A stretch of 64,000 nt of DNA from FEB-10 sp963710645 (GTDB lineage Bacteria; Acidobacteriota; Thermoanaerobaculia; Thermoanaerobaculales; Sulfomarinibacteraceae): the NCBI GenBank assembly GCA_963710645.1, contig CAVQBD010000003.1, positions 186,001-250,000 of the forward strand. Reading direction: 5' to 3'. The notes below the pieces were generated by a model, which made no database searches, had not been told where the DNA came from, and saw only the letters and a program-made list of their open reading frames with translations. Shown here one piece after another: positions 26,128 to 34,530 of the stretch (positions are counted from its first letter, which is position 1; each line of letters begins with the position of its first letter). The position numbers and the translations under genes are program-made.

Positions 26128-27456
26128 TCAAGGTCTATAGCTCTGGATCCGCGACTCCGGAACCCGTTGCGACAACCGGGCCACCCTCTCCCGCACCCTG
26201 GCGATGATCTCGTGCTTGTCCAAGGTCAGCAGCTCACGATCCCGCATGACAACCCTGCCGTCACAGATCACTGTCTGAACATCCGAAGACCGTGCCGAGT
26301 ACACCATGTTGGCCAGTGGGTCGTGCACCGGTTGATGGTGCGCACCGGACAGATCGACCAAAATGAGATCGGCCAGAAAACCGGGCGCGACGCGGCCCAG
26401 ATCATCGGGCCGGCCAAAGACCGTCGCGCTCTCCACGGTCGCGATGGTCAGCGCCTGATCAACGGTCATGATGCGGGGATCACCCGCCTCGTGTTTGCTG
26501 ACCAAGGCCATCAGACGCAGTGACTCCAGGACATCCAGGGTGTTGTTGGAGACCGGGCCGTCGGTGGCCAGCCCAACCGACAGCCCCGCGGACCGGAAGG
26601 CCTGAACAGGTGCGGCACCCGTGCCGAGCTTGAGATATGTCTTGGGTGCGTGCGCGACACCACATTTCTTTTCCGCCATGAGCAAAATGTCGTCGGGCGT
26701 CGCGCCGCAACAATGAGCCAGGATGGTGGGCCGGTCCAAGATCCCGGTGTCCGCCAGCACCTGGATCGGGGTGCGACCGTGCCGCTTGAGACTGGCCGCC
26801 GTCTGGTCGGCGGTCTCGGCCGCGTGGATATGGACCCCGAGGCCGAGCGATTCGGCCTCCATGGCGATCAACTCCAGAAACTCGTCATCGCAGGTGTACG
26901 GAGCGTGGGGCGCGAGCCAGGTGGTGATCCGGCCCTCCGCCGCGCCGTTGTACTCGTCGGCGAATGATGAGGTGATTTCCACCCCTTCTTTCCCCTGGCT
27001 TCCGAACACCCCCCAACCCAGGGCGGCCCGGATTCCGGCCTGCTCCACCGCCTCGGCGATCCGGTTCATGTGAAAGTAGTGGTCGGCCACCGAGGTCACT
27101 CCGGCCTCGATGAGTTCGGCCAGCCCGAGCTGCATGCCCCAGAACACATCGTCCTCGGTCAGATTGCTCTCCAGCGGCCAGATGTAGTCGTTGAACCAGG
27201 TGGCGATGTCCACGTCTTCGGCCAAACCGCGGAAAAGCGTCATGGGAACGTGGGCGTGGGTGTTGATGAGACCGGGCATGGCCAGCATCCCCTGCCCGTC
27301 AATCACTTCGCCGCCCTCGATCACGGACAGCGTCCCTTTCGGACCGATCTCGGCAATCCGATTGCCACGGATCAGGATGTCACGGTCCTGCACGACCTCG
27401 CAGCCATCATCCTCGTACCGCAGCACACCCACGTCGCGGATCAACAGTTCCCTCAT
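26128..27456 (-). CDS. mtaD: amidohydrolase of the methylthioadenosine/S-adenosylhomocysteine deaminase family
   Basis: This 442-residue cytosolic metal-dependent deaminase resembles MtaD and related nucleoside or guanine deaminases. The barrel shows LINTHAHVPMTLFRGLAEDVDIATW, a metal-binding HxH followed by the conserved loop. Then come WLAPHAPYTCD, VHIHAAETADQT, ILAHCCG and GLATDGPVSNNTLDV, which give the remaining metal ligands and catalytic residues. The composite beta-sandwich comes from residues 1-55 and the C-terminal tail (VAPGFLADLILVDL). Such enzymes return methylthioadenosine or S-adenosylhomocysteine to the purine pool. The start has an AT-rich leader but no clear ribosome site. 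The substrate within the family is uncertain. Confidence 0.85.
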   Translation of the reverse strand: MRELLIRDVGVLRYEDDGCEVVQDRDILIRGNRIAEIGPKGTLSVIEGGEVIDGQGMLAMPGLINTHAHVPMTLFRGLAEDVDIATWFNDYIWPLESNLTEDDVFWGMQLGLAELIEAGVTSVADHYFHMNRIAEAVEQAGIRAALGWGVFGSQGKEGVEITSSFADEYNGAAEGRITTWLAPHAPYTCDDEFLELIAMEAESLGLGVHIHAAETADQTAASLKRHGRTPIQVLADTGILDRPTILAHCCGATPDDILLMAEKKCGVAHAPKTYLKLGTGAAPVQAFRSAGLSVGLATDGPVSNNTLDVLESLRLMALVSKHEAGDPRIMTVDQALTIATVESATVFGRPDDLGRVAPGFLADLILVDLSGAHHQPVHDPLANMVYSARSSDVQTVICDGRVVMRDRELLTLDKHEIIARVRERVARLSQRVPESRIQSYRP

Positions 27457-27501
27457 AAACGAATATTGTGTTCCAGCCCCGGGTCGCTTGCAACGGCTGG
27501 G

Positions 27502-27745
27502 TCAGTGTTCCGACTCGAGCCGGGCCAACCGATGGCCGTGGACCTCCAACTTCACCAGCCGGGTCATGGCGAGGCTGAAGAGGGCGCGAGCCATAAGAGA
27601 TTTTCGGCCGGGTTGGGGACGAAGGACAGCGCGAAGAAGGTCAGCAGGAGACCGGTCTGGCCAGCCAAGACCCAGGGTCTTCTTCGTCCCATGGGCAAAA
27701 AGGTCCACCGGTCCATGATGGGTGCGTTGACAAGCGGACTCGGAA
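27502..27745 (-). pseudogene. MFS transporter remnant
   Basis: On the minus strand, PLVNAPIMDRWTFLPMGRRR and then a hydrophobic helix (PWVLAGQTGLLLTFFALSFVP) look like the loop after helix 2 and helix 3 of a major-facilitator transporter. After NLL the sense passes to another frame with a charged tail, LVKLEVHGHRLARLESEH. A large internal deletion that joined the N-terminal and C-terminal parts would explain this. No start codon, ribosome site or remaining helices are present. It lies in the 320-bp gap between the deaminase and the methyltransferase. Confidence 0.45.
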
Positions 27746-27776
27746 GCAAACGGCGCGGCGGTGATAACCTCACGCG

Positions 27777-28541
27777 ATGGACTTCTCCGATCCCCACTCC
27801 CTCGAGCTCTTTCTGAGGGTCTATGGGACCCTTCCCAGGGCCGGTCCGGGCGCCACCGAACATACCCTCAAGGCCCTCGCTCTGGTTTCCGGCCCGCCGC
27901 CCCGGACCGTCCTCGATCTGGGCTGTGGCCCCGGCGCCCAAACCCTAATTCTGGCTGAAGTGTTGCCCAGCGCAAGAATCCTCGCTCTCGACGTCCTGCC
28001 CCCGATGGTGGAGAGAACCAGACGCCGGTTGACCGAGGCGGGGTTTGGAGACCGTGTCCGGGCCGAGGTGGGCGACATGGCCTCGCCTTCGGTGGAGGCG
28101 GCCAGCCAGGATCTGATCTGGTGCGAGGGCGCGATCTACTTCATGGGTGTGGCCGGAGCCCTGCGCACCTGGCGCCCGCTCTTGGCTCCGGGCGGCAGCG
28201 TCGCTTTCACCGAGTCCATCTGGCTGAGTTCCTCACCTCCGGACGAAATACGCGACTGGTGGCAGGCCGAGTACCCGGCCATCACCGATGAGGCGGGCGT
28301 CCGCACCGCCGTCGAGACCGCGTCCTTCGACACCGTCGCCTTCTTCCCACTGCCGGCAGACGCCTGGTGGGACGACTACTATCGGCCCATGGAGGCGCGC
28401 ATCGCGGCTCTCCGTGCCGATCACCCTGATGACCCCGTCGCCCAAGAAATCGCCGACACTGCCGACCGGGAGATCGACATGTTCCGCAGGTTTTCGGACC
28501 ACTACAGCTATGGGTTCTTCATCGTCAAACCGCGGCCCTGA
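27777..28541 (+). CDS. class I SAM-dependent methyltransferase
   Basis: This 254-residue protein has a Rossmann SAM-binding core. Motif I is VLDLGCGPGAQTLILAE, the acidic residue after strand 2 lies in ILALDVLPPMVER, motif II is VRAEVGDMASPS, and DLIWCEGAIYFMGV is motif IV. Residues from about 165 on form a helical C-terminal lid with several Trp and Tyr. It resembles UbiE/CmoA-like small-molecule methyltransferases. The substrate cannot be inferred. The start at 27777 has only a weak upstream site. The next gene converges on it, with 12 bp between stops. Confidence 0.87.
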   Translation: MDFSDPHSLELFLRVYGTLPRAGPGATEHTLKALALVSGPPPRTVLDLGCGPGAQTLILAEVLPSARILALDVLPPMVERTRRRLTEAGFGDRVRAEVGDMASPSVEAASQDLIWCEGAIYFMGVAGALRTWRPLLAPGGSVAFTESIWLSSSPPDEIRDWWQAEYPAITDEAGVRTAVETASFDTVAFFPLPADAWWDDYYRPMEARIAALRADHPDDPVAQEIADTADREIDMFRRFSDHYSYGFFIVKPRP

Positions 28542-28553
28542 CTCGCGACCGGC

Positions 28554-29993
28554 TTATCCCGGCGCGATGTTCTGGTTCAACGAGAAGAAATTGTCCGGGT
28601 CATACTGCCCCTTGACTTCCACCAGCCGGTCCCAGTTCGGCCCGAAGGCCGCGCCGATCCGATCGGTCTCCTCCTCGGTCATGAAGTTGACGTAGACCCC
28701 GCCGGTGGCGTGGGGGGCCGACGCGTTGAAAAAGTCCCGCGCCCAACCCACTCCGCTTTCGTCCTCCTCGGCGGTCTCCCAGCGGCCGTGCACGTTGACC
28801 ACGTACTCGGCGTCGCGGTGAGAGTAGGCGATGGCGTCCGGTGCAACGCGGTTCACCTGACCACCCAGCTGGCCGACGAAAATCTCGCAGTGGGGCGAGG
28901 GCACCTTGGCGGCGAAGTCCACCAGGAGCTCGATGGCGCCATCGCTGAGCTCGGTGAAGTTGTGCGATTTCCAGTAATTCCTCGCTCCCGGAGTGAGCAG
29001 CGGATCAAAGGCCTGCTGCCAATCGGTGAACGGCTGCACGCCCACGTGTTCACCGTATGGCGTTCCGAGATGGCGAATGGGTTCGATGGCGGACTTTCCA
29101 TCCTCGGGATCGCCCACGTGAAGGAGGGCGAATGCGATGATCGGTTTGCCGTGCACATTCTCCGGAAGAAACGGCAGGGGCGGAGCCATCCGGAGAACCG
29201 CCCAGATGGAGGTCTCGTCGCCCAACCCGGCCGCGATGTCTCGATATTTCTTAAGGGCGTCCTTGGCCTGGTCCAGGGGATAGACCACCAGCCCGCTGAG
29301 GAGATCCGGTCCAACCTCGTGCAGCGTGAAGTCAAACCGGGTCACGATCCCAAAGTTCCCTCCACCGCCACGCAGCGCCCAAAAAAGATCAGGGTGGTCG
29401 TGGCTGTTGGCTTCGACCACCTCGCCGGCGGCGGTCACCACCTCGGCGCCCACCAGATTGTCCGCGGTCAGGCCGTACTTGCGGCTCAACCAACCAAAGC
29501 CGCCGCCCAGCGTCAGCCCGGCGATCCCAGTGGTGGAGTTGATGCCGGTGGGCGTGGCCAGGCCGTGGGCCTGGGTTTCCCGATCCACATCGCCAAGGGT
29601 GGCGCCGGGGCCCACCTGAGCCTTCTTCGACTCGGCGTCCACCCTCACAAAGTTCATTAAAGACAGATCAATCATCATGCCGCCGTCGCACACCGCGTTG
29701 CCGGCGATGTTGTGGCCGCCACCGCGAATGGCCAGCAGAAGACCGTGATTGCGGGCAAAATCCACCGCGTGCTTCACGTCCGCAGTTGTCACGCACCGGG
29801 CGATCAACGCCGGACTCCTGTCGATCATGGCATTCCAGATGGTTCGGGCTTCATCGTAGCCCGGGTTTCCGTGGCGCAGGACCGAGCCCACCATGAGTCC
29901 ATCCAGCTGCGTCACCGAAGCCTCACTCACCTCCGTGACCCCACCAGCTCGGGCCACGATCTTCACAGTTCCACCGCCGTGTGCATCCGACAT
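28554..29993 (-). CDS. FAD-linked oxidoreductase of the berberine-bridge-enzyme type
   Basis: This protein has about 479 residues. The N-terminal FAD_binding_4 domain (about 55-235) has AIRGGGHNIAGNAVCDGG; its histidine is the usual covalent 8-alpha FAD site. The C-terminal BBE segment reads GGVYVNFMTEEE and YDPDNFFSLNQNIAPG. Many homologues attach FAD also through a cysteine near the second glycine loop. Here that region reads GINSTTGIAGLTLGGGFG, with Ser and no Cys, so attachment is probably by His alone. Family members oxidise sugars, alkaloids or alcohols with O2. The ATG at 29993 has GGGGGAG 6 nt upstream; a TTG just before it is less likely. It has no signal peptide. Confidence 0.88.
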   Translation of the reverse strand: MSDAHGGGTVKIVARAGGVTEVSEASVTQLDGLMVGSVLRHGNPGYDEARTIWNAMIDRSPALIARCVTTADVKHAVDFARNHGLLLAIRGGGHNIAGNAVCDGGMMIDLSLMNFVRVDAESKKAQVGPGATLGDVDRETQAHGLATPTGINSTTGIAGLTLGGGFGWLSRKYGLTADNLVGAEVVTAAGEVVEANSHDHPDLFWALRGGGGNFGIVTRFDFTLHEVGPDLLSGLVVYPLDQAKDALKKYRDIAAGLGDETSIWAVLRMAPPLPFLPENVHGKPIIAFALLHVGDPEDGKSAIEPIRHLGTPYGEHVGVQPFTDWQQAFDPLLTPGARNYWKSHNFTELSDGAIELLVDFAAKVPSPHCEIFVGQLGGQVNRVAPDAIAYSHRDAEYVVNVHGRWETAEEDESGVGWARDFFNASAPHATGGVYVNFMTEEETDRIGAAFGPNWDRLVEVKGQYDPDNFFSLNQNIAPG

Positions 29994-30123
29994 CAAGGCT
30001 CCCCCAAATTCTGAAACGCCTCTCGCAAAGAACGTTCCAGTTCGACCCTCAGGACGGAGATCCGTCCGCCCATCCGGAGATCGGGCCCGACGACCGATCC
30101 TGAACCGAAGCCCGAACCAGCGC

Positions 30124-30160
30124 CCGGGCTTCAGCCCGGTCTTTTGGTTTTATTAAAACC
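30124..30160. repeat. two adjacent inverted repeats in an intergenic gap
   Basis: CCGGGCT-TC-AGCCCGG lies at 30124-30139 and GGTTTTA-T-TAAAACC at 30146-30160. The first is followed on the plus strand by TCTTTTGGTTTT. No plus-strand gene runs into it, so a role as a terminator is doubtful. The rest of the 29994-30233 gap holds nothing I can name. Confidence 0.5.
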
Positions 30161-30233
30161 GAGAAGACGTCTCAACAACCTCGGAACGTAGAGGAATATT
30201 CCGGCCGTCTATACCATCAGCCACTCCAGAGGA

Positions 30234-30758
30234 TCAGGGAGAGGGCGACGAACCCGACCACGCCGACAGATTGCCACTCTCAAACCCGTCCATGAAGAGA
30301 AAGGCCATGATGTACAGATTGTAGGAACCACTGTCTCCGTTATAACAGTGGGATATCACGATGTCGTAATCCCCCGCCTCTTCAAAGATTGGACTCACGA
30401 TGGAGATCGGCAGCGGAACACAGCCATTGATGTTGTAGATGTCATCGCACGGGCTCGCGGGGTTGAAGGTCCCGGCCGGGTAGGCGACGATGACCGGGCG
30501 ATTGATGGTTCCATCCATTTCGACCAGCGCGTAGCCCCCCGGAAAATTGTCCGTATAGACGTCGTACCACACCGCCGTCCCGTTACTCGACAGCGCGCAC
30601 GGCGGGAAGGAGGTGCTGGGCCGGTTGAATGTGGGGTCGCCGGGTCCGAGCGTGCCGTGCACCTCGAAGTCCCAATCCTGCGCCGTGGCCACACTCGATC
30701 CGGCCAACAACACGAAAAGAACCCCACACACCACTACAAACTTCCCAGGAATGCCCAT
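30234..30758 (-). CDS. small secreted protein with a C-terminal GFESGN motif
   Basis: This 174-residue protein has a signal peptide (FVVVCGVLFVLLAGSSVATAQ) and AAAGGAG before the ATG. The mature domain is beta-rich, with ALVEMDGTINRPVIVAYP, CDDIYNINGCVPLPIS and GDYDIVISHCYNGDSGSYNLYIMAF. The last segment is like pre-peptidase C-terminal-type domains in its Asn/Gly turn and aromatic strands. The chain ends FMDGFESGNLSAWSGSSPSP, the shared C-terminal motif. Four cysteines may form disulfides. Function is unknown. Confidence 0.8.
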   Translation of the reverse strand: MGIPGKFVVVCGVLFVLLAGSSVATAQDWDFEVHGTLGPGDPTFNRPSTSFPPCALSSNGTAVWYDVYTDNFPGGYALVEMDGTINRPVIVAYPAGTFNPASPCDDIYNINGCVPLPISIVSPIFEEAGDYDIVISHCYNGDSGSYNLYIMAFLFMDGFESGNLSAWSGSSPSP

Positions 30759-30869
30759 CGACTCACTCCTTTCGCGGAATCGCGTACCGTTTTGTTGTCA
30801 TTACGGAGAGTCTAGCAGCCCTTCGGCCCTGATTCCACAAAGGGATCGGGGCGGCGAATTGGTCGCAAG

Positions 30870-32024
30870 CTAGCCGGCCTTGCCGTCGGGCCGGGGCGTC
30901 AGGAGATACCAGGCGTTGCCAACGACGAAAAGGGCGAAAGCCAGACCCCACAACCCGGCCGAGGCCACCAGGACATTGCGGGTGAGGTCGGCCCGCAACC
31001 AGGGCCCGAGGACCCGCAGCAGCGCGCTCACCGTGACGGCCGTAAAGGCGATGGTCATCAGCGGCGAAATCTGAAGCGGTCGGCCGGTGTGACCGAGAGT
31101 GACCCGAGCCATCATGCCCAGGGTCAGGGTGCCGATGGCGCCCGCCGTCAGAGCGTGGGTGGCCACGCTCGCCGGCACCCCCAAATTCGCGGCTGCGGCG
31201 GCCTTGAGGAACAGACCCACCCAGATCCAGGCGTGGCCGAGATGGAGCACCAACAGGATCGGCCGCCCAAAGACCTTGGGGAAACCCCAGAACAGAGATC
31301 TGGCCAGGACGAACACCCCGGCCAAACCCGCGACCACCGCCATGAGGTATCCGCCGGGAGCCACGACCTCAACCGCGGCAACCACCAGGACAGCCACAAT
31401 GGCGGCGGTGTTGATCCCGGCAACCGACCGGATCCCCTCATCGGCCAGGGCGTTCTTGGTGAAGAGCGGCACGATGCGGCCGGTGATGATCACCAGAACG
31501 ACCACGATTAGATCCACCGCCACCAACTCGGTGCGCAACAGGGACTGGGGCAACAGACCCGAGGTCTTCAGGTGGAGCAAGAGATCACAGATCCAGAGCA
31601 GCGGGAGGATGACCAGCAGCAGGTAGTTTCTGGTGCTCTTTGCCAGCAGCAAAGGTACGGCGATGGCGACCGAGAGAGCCGGCAGGAAACAGAGGTCGGC
31701 CATTCCTCCGATGGTCCCCGCAACACCGCCCAGGCCCACCAGGCGACCTACACACCACAACCCCACCAAGGCGGCCAAAAAAGCCCCCCGGGCCGTGGGC
31801 CTGCTCGTCCAGTTCTCCACGGCGGTGAGCAGAAATCCGGCCAGTATGGCCGCGGTGAATCCGAAGATCATTTCGTGGCTATGCCAGGAAATGCTCTCGA
31901 AACCCGGCTCCCCGGTCATGGGCTCCTGGTAGTGAAATGCCCACCACGGCACCAGCCACACCGCCGAAAGCCCACCGAGGAGAAAGAACGGACGAAAGCC
32001 CTTTTGAAAGAAAACGTGTTTCAT
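30870..32024 (-). CDS. nnrS: NnrS family membrane protein
   Basis: This 384-residue protein has about 12 hydrophobic helices. The opening FFQKGFRPFFLLGGLSAVW and the WHSHEMIFGFTAAILAGFLLTAVENWT segment are diagnostic of NnrS. So are GRIVPLFTKNAL and the C-terminal HALTAGAIGTLTLGMMARVTLGHTGR. NnrS is a haem-copper membrane protein whose loss sensitises cells to nitric oxide and that is usually controlled by NO regulators. Histidines in the WHSHE and HALTAG segments are candidate metal ligands. No denitrification gene lies nearby, so it probably serves NO stress relief. It is the only gene in its direction group, flanked by the DGFESG protein and a repeat-rich gap. Confidence 0.93.
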   Translation of the reverse strand: MKHVFFQKGFRPFFLLGGLSAVWLVPWWAFHYQEPMTGEPGFESISWHSHEMIFGFTAAILAGFLLTAVENWTSRPTARGAFLAALVGLWCVGRLVGLGGVAGTIGGMADLCFLPALSVAIAVPLLLAKSTRNYLLLVILPLLWICDLLLHLKTSGLLPQSLLRTELVAVDLIVVVLVIITGRIVPLFTKNALADEGIRSVAGINTAAIVAVLVVAAVEVVAPGGYLMAVVAGLAGVFVLARSLFWGFPKVFGRPILLVLHLGHAWIWVGLFLKAAAAANLGVPASVATHALTAGAIGTLTLGMMARVTLGHTGRPLQISPLMTIAFTAVTVSALLRVLGPWLRADLTRNVLVASAGLWGLAFALFVVGNAWYLLTPRPDGKAG

Positions 32025-32106
32025 GGACTCACCCTACCTGGGATTCCGCTTCGTTGCCTTGACGCGTGTCAAGGCAACTCGGGACTCGGGGCTCGGGACT
32101 CCATGT

Positions 32107-32175
32107 CGGTGCCAGGCACCGCCGGAGATGTGTCGACCTCGCACTACGACTCGATTTCGACGGTGCCTGGCACCG
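32107..32175. repeat. pair of GGTGCCAGGCACC palindromes
   Basis: CGGTGCCAGGCACCG at 32107-32121 and CGGTGCCTGGCACCG at 32161-32175 are each near-perfect palindromes and are exact inverses of each other. They sit 39 bp apart in the gap after nnrS. Such GTGCCAGGCAC palindromes resemble REP elements mobilised by REP-associated transposases; that link is from memory. Confidence 0.55.
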
Positions 32176-32242
32176 GGTGAGCGCGTTGGCATTGATGTAC
32201 TCATTTCGTCGCGCCCATCTCCCCACCGCGCTCCCCGAGGTT

Positions 32243-32317
32243 GCCACCCCTGACAATTTCGGGACCCCAGGCTGCTTGGGCCCCCAAGCGACTCATTCCG
32301 AAATTGTCAGAAGTGGC
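32243..32317. repeat. long imperfect inverted repeat with inner hairpin
   Basis: The arms at 32243-32264 and 32296-32317 (22 bp, 19 matches) share TGACAATTTCGG and its complement. An inner hairpin, GCTTGGG-CC-CCCAAGC, lies at 32274-32289. A single copy of TGACAATTTCGGAA occurs again at 38759-38772. The 394-bp gap at 32025-32418 therefore consists mostly of repeats. Confidence 0.55.
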
Positions 32318-32359
32318 ACGCCCGCCAAACGCGCCCGTCTCGCTCCGGGTGGGCGGGGG

Positions 32360-32434
32360 ATCTCGTATCTCGTATCTCGCATCTCGCATCCGGGTGGGCG
32401 GGAGGGAACGTTCAACGTTCAACGTTTAACTTTC
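32360..32434. repeat. 7-bp-period tandem repeats flanked by a direct repeat
   Basis: 32360-32390 reads ATCTCGT twice, then ATCTCGC twice. 32407-32434 reads AACGTTC twice, then AACGTTT and AACTTTC. CCGGGTGGGCGGG occurs on both sides of the first array. The second array runs into the stop codon and last codons of the glycosylase gene and so determines its C-terminal KSKVKR. Confidence 0.6.
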
Positions 32435-33060
32435 GACTTTTTGACCCCAAGATAGTGATGCCAAAGGATCTGAGCCGCCACCGAACGCCAGGGCCTCCAC
32501 TTTTCACCCAGAGCTTCAAACTCCAGGGCGGTGGGCCGGCGATCCAGCCCTTTCACCTGTTGGATGGCCGCGACCAGCGCGAGATCACCCACCGGCCACA
32601 CGTCGGGGCGTCCGAGGGCACACAGCAGATAGATATCGGCCGTCCAGCGACCGATGCCGGTCAATGCCATCAGAGACTCACGCGCCTCGTCGTCGGTCAT
32701 GTCACACACAGCAGCCAGGTCGAAATGCCCGTCCAAAATCTCCTCGGCCAGAATTCTGCAGTATCGGGTCTTCTGCCCACTGAAGCCCATGCCTCGAAGG
32801 GTCTCTGCGTCGAGGGTCAGAAAGGACTCCGGTGTCGGCACGCCGACGTCATCCGCCAGACGATCGAACGCCGCCTTTGCCGACGCCAAGGACACCTGTT
32901 GTTCCAAAATGATCAGCACCAGCGTCGGGAATCCGGGTTCCCGAGTCCAATAACGCGGTCTCCCGTACTCCGACAACACCGCCGCCAGATCAGGGTCGAG
33001 TCCGGCCAGTGCGTCCAGTGCGGTCTCGAATCGTAAGCCGTCGGACACAGTCTCCCCCAC
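32419..33060 (-). CDS. HhH-GPD DNA glycosylase (AlkA-like)
   Basis: This 213-residue protein is of the endonuclease III/AlkA superfamily. The sequence shows LVLIILEQQVSLASAKAAFDRL, the hairpin LMALTGIGRWTADIYLLCALG at about residues 130-150, and the catalytic Asp region PDVWPVGDLALVAAI. It lacks the iron-sulfur cysteines of EndoIII and the long N-terminal domain of AlkA, like other short 3-methyladenine glycosylases. It should excise alkylated bases from DNA. GTG at 33060 is the start used; an internal GTG four codons on, with GGGGGAG before it, is an alternative. The C-terminal residues come from the heptamer repeat at 32407. Confidence 0.88.
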   Translation of the reverse strand: MGETVSDGLRFETALDALAGLDPDLAAVLSEYGRPRYWTREPGFPTLVLIILEQQVSLASAKAAFDRLADDVGVPTPESFLTLDAETLRGMGFSGQKTRYCRILAEEILDGHFDLAAVCDMTDDEARESLMALTGIGRWTADIYLLCALGRPDVWPVGDLALVAAIQQVKGLDRRPTALEFEALGEKWRPWRSVAAQILWHHYLGVKKSKVKR

Positions 33061-33117
33061 CCTATTGACCTGTTTGACGGCCGAGGGGCCTCACGAACGA
33101 CTCCCGGCGAGGGAATT

Positions 33118-34365
33118 TCAACCTCGTCCCAGACGCTCACGGCGAACGCTGTCGATCTCCTTAGAAACCTTCAGGCCGCGGTTTCGGAGCGAGAACCAGA
33201 TCAGCCGCTTGCGATCCATGTTGAAGAAGCGGTGGCCGTACCGCCGCAGGGCCCGTTGATCGATGGAAAAGCCGAGACCTGGGCTCCTTGGCACCTCGAG
33301 GATCCCCCGGTCGTGTTCGAAGGGCCGTTCGAGAATTCCGTCGCGAGCCTCCACGGTCCATCCGGGCGGACTGAGGGGATACTCGAGCTCCTTTTCCTCG
33401 GCGAAACCGCTGGCTGCGAAGAGCTGGAGGTTGACCGCGAACCCGATACCGTTGGTCCAGGTGTGCGGCGAGTAGGCCAGTCCGTATTGGCGACAGAGCC
33501 TGGTGACCTCGAGGGTCTGGGCAATGCCCCCGGTGAAGATGGCGTCTGGCTGAAAGATGTCGTAGCAGCGGCGCTCGATCATCATTTCCAGCTCGGGCAA
33601 CCCTGAGCTGTGGAGCTCGCCACCGGCGATTGGGACCCGGCTGTACCGGGTGAGGGCGCTGAGGCCGTCGTAGCCGGTCATGCTCAGCGGTTCCTCGATC
33701 CAGGCCACACCGCTGTCCGCACAGGCGTCTGCGAAGTGCTTTGCGCGATCGAGGTCCCACAGCGGGGCATCGCCGATGATGGTGACCCGCCAGCCCTGGT
33801 TGGCATCGACGCCGATCTTCATCCTGTCGCCCATGGCCTTGGCGACCCCGGACACGTGCCCGATATCCACCGCCTCGTCAAAGTCGTGCACGCGGAGTTT
33901 GATGGTCCGAAAGCCTTCTTCGTACCTCGCCTCTGCCTCATCGATCCTCGCCTCGGGACTCTTGACCTCGCCACACGAGCTGTAGAGCCGAATGGTGCAC
34001 GGCTGCCCGCCCAACAGTTCGCAGACCGGTTTGTCGGCCAGCTTGCCCTTGATGTCCCAAAAGGCCGGCTCCACCCACCAGTTGCGCCAGCCGAGATAGG
34101 AGATCTCACGCAGCCGTTGCTGAATAAGGCCGATGTCGGTGGCGTCCTCGCCGATGAGGTACGGACCGAGGAGGTCACCAAGCCCCGCCCGTTCCCGCGC
34201 GATGGCCGGACCAGCGCTGTAACCCTCCACTCCGTCGTCGGTAGTCACACGGATCAGGGTGAACCGATTCTCGGTCTGGGGCATGCCTGGAATCCAGCTC
34301 GGATAAAAGGGCGCCGGCAGTGGAATGGCCACGTGATAGAGCTCGATCCGCGCGATGGTGCTCAT
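33118..34365 (-). CDS. enolase-superfamily enzyme (mandelate racemase/muconate-lactonising type)
   Basis: This 415-residue protein starts at 34365 with AAGGAG 6 nt upstream; a longer frame to 34596 lacks support. The capping domain is residues 1-125. In the barrel, FRTIKLRVHD gives a KxR pair on strand 2, IGVDANQGW the first metal Asp, WIEEPLS the second acidic ligand, GGELHS the third, and YSPHTWTNGIGFAVNLQ a His on strand 7. This layout fits acid-sugar dehydratases or related racemases/cycloisomerases. It is divergent from the fucose-isomerase-like gene at 34531 (165 bp apart), which suggests a sugar-acid pathway. The exact reaction is open. Confidence 0.86.
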   Translation of the reverse strand: MSTIARIELYHVAIPLPAPFYPSWIPGMPQTENRFTLIRVTTDDGVEGYSAGPAIARERAGLGDLLGPYLIGEDATDIGLIQQRLREISYLGWRNWWVEPAFWDIKGKLADKPVCELLGGQPCTIRLYSSCGEVKSPEARIDEAEARYEEGFRTIKLRVHDFDEAVDIGHVSGVAKAMGDRMKIGVDANQGWRVTIIGDAPLWDLDRAKHFADACADSGVAWIEEPLSMTGYDGLSALTRYSRVPIAGGELHSSGLPELEMMIERRCYDIFQPDAIFTGGIAQTLEVTRLCRQYGLAYSPHTWTNGIGFAVNLQLFAASGFAEEKELEYPLSPPGWTVEARDGILERPFEHDRGILEVPRSPGLGFSIDQRALRRYGHRFFNMDRKRLIWFSLRNRGLKVSKEIDSVRRERLGRG

Positions 34366-34530
34366 CTTGCGCTCCTTATCGGCAACTCGGCCCGGGATCC
34401 GCTCGACTATAGCAAGCGACCACACCAATGGACTCCCGGCCATGGCGGGGATAGATTGGAGCACCGCCGCCGATCCCACTCCATCCGAATGGGCGACACT
34501 CGCGGACAGGCGACGGCAGAGGGAGACGAA

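Noticed and set aside
30124..30160. Rho-independent terminator
   Set aside because: No plus-strand gene ends before it, and in the minus direction there is no T-run after the stem.
33610..34530. N-terminal extension of the fucose-isomerase-like frame
   Set aside because: It is the antisense reading of the enolase-superfamily gene and has no ribosome site; ATG 34531 does.
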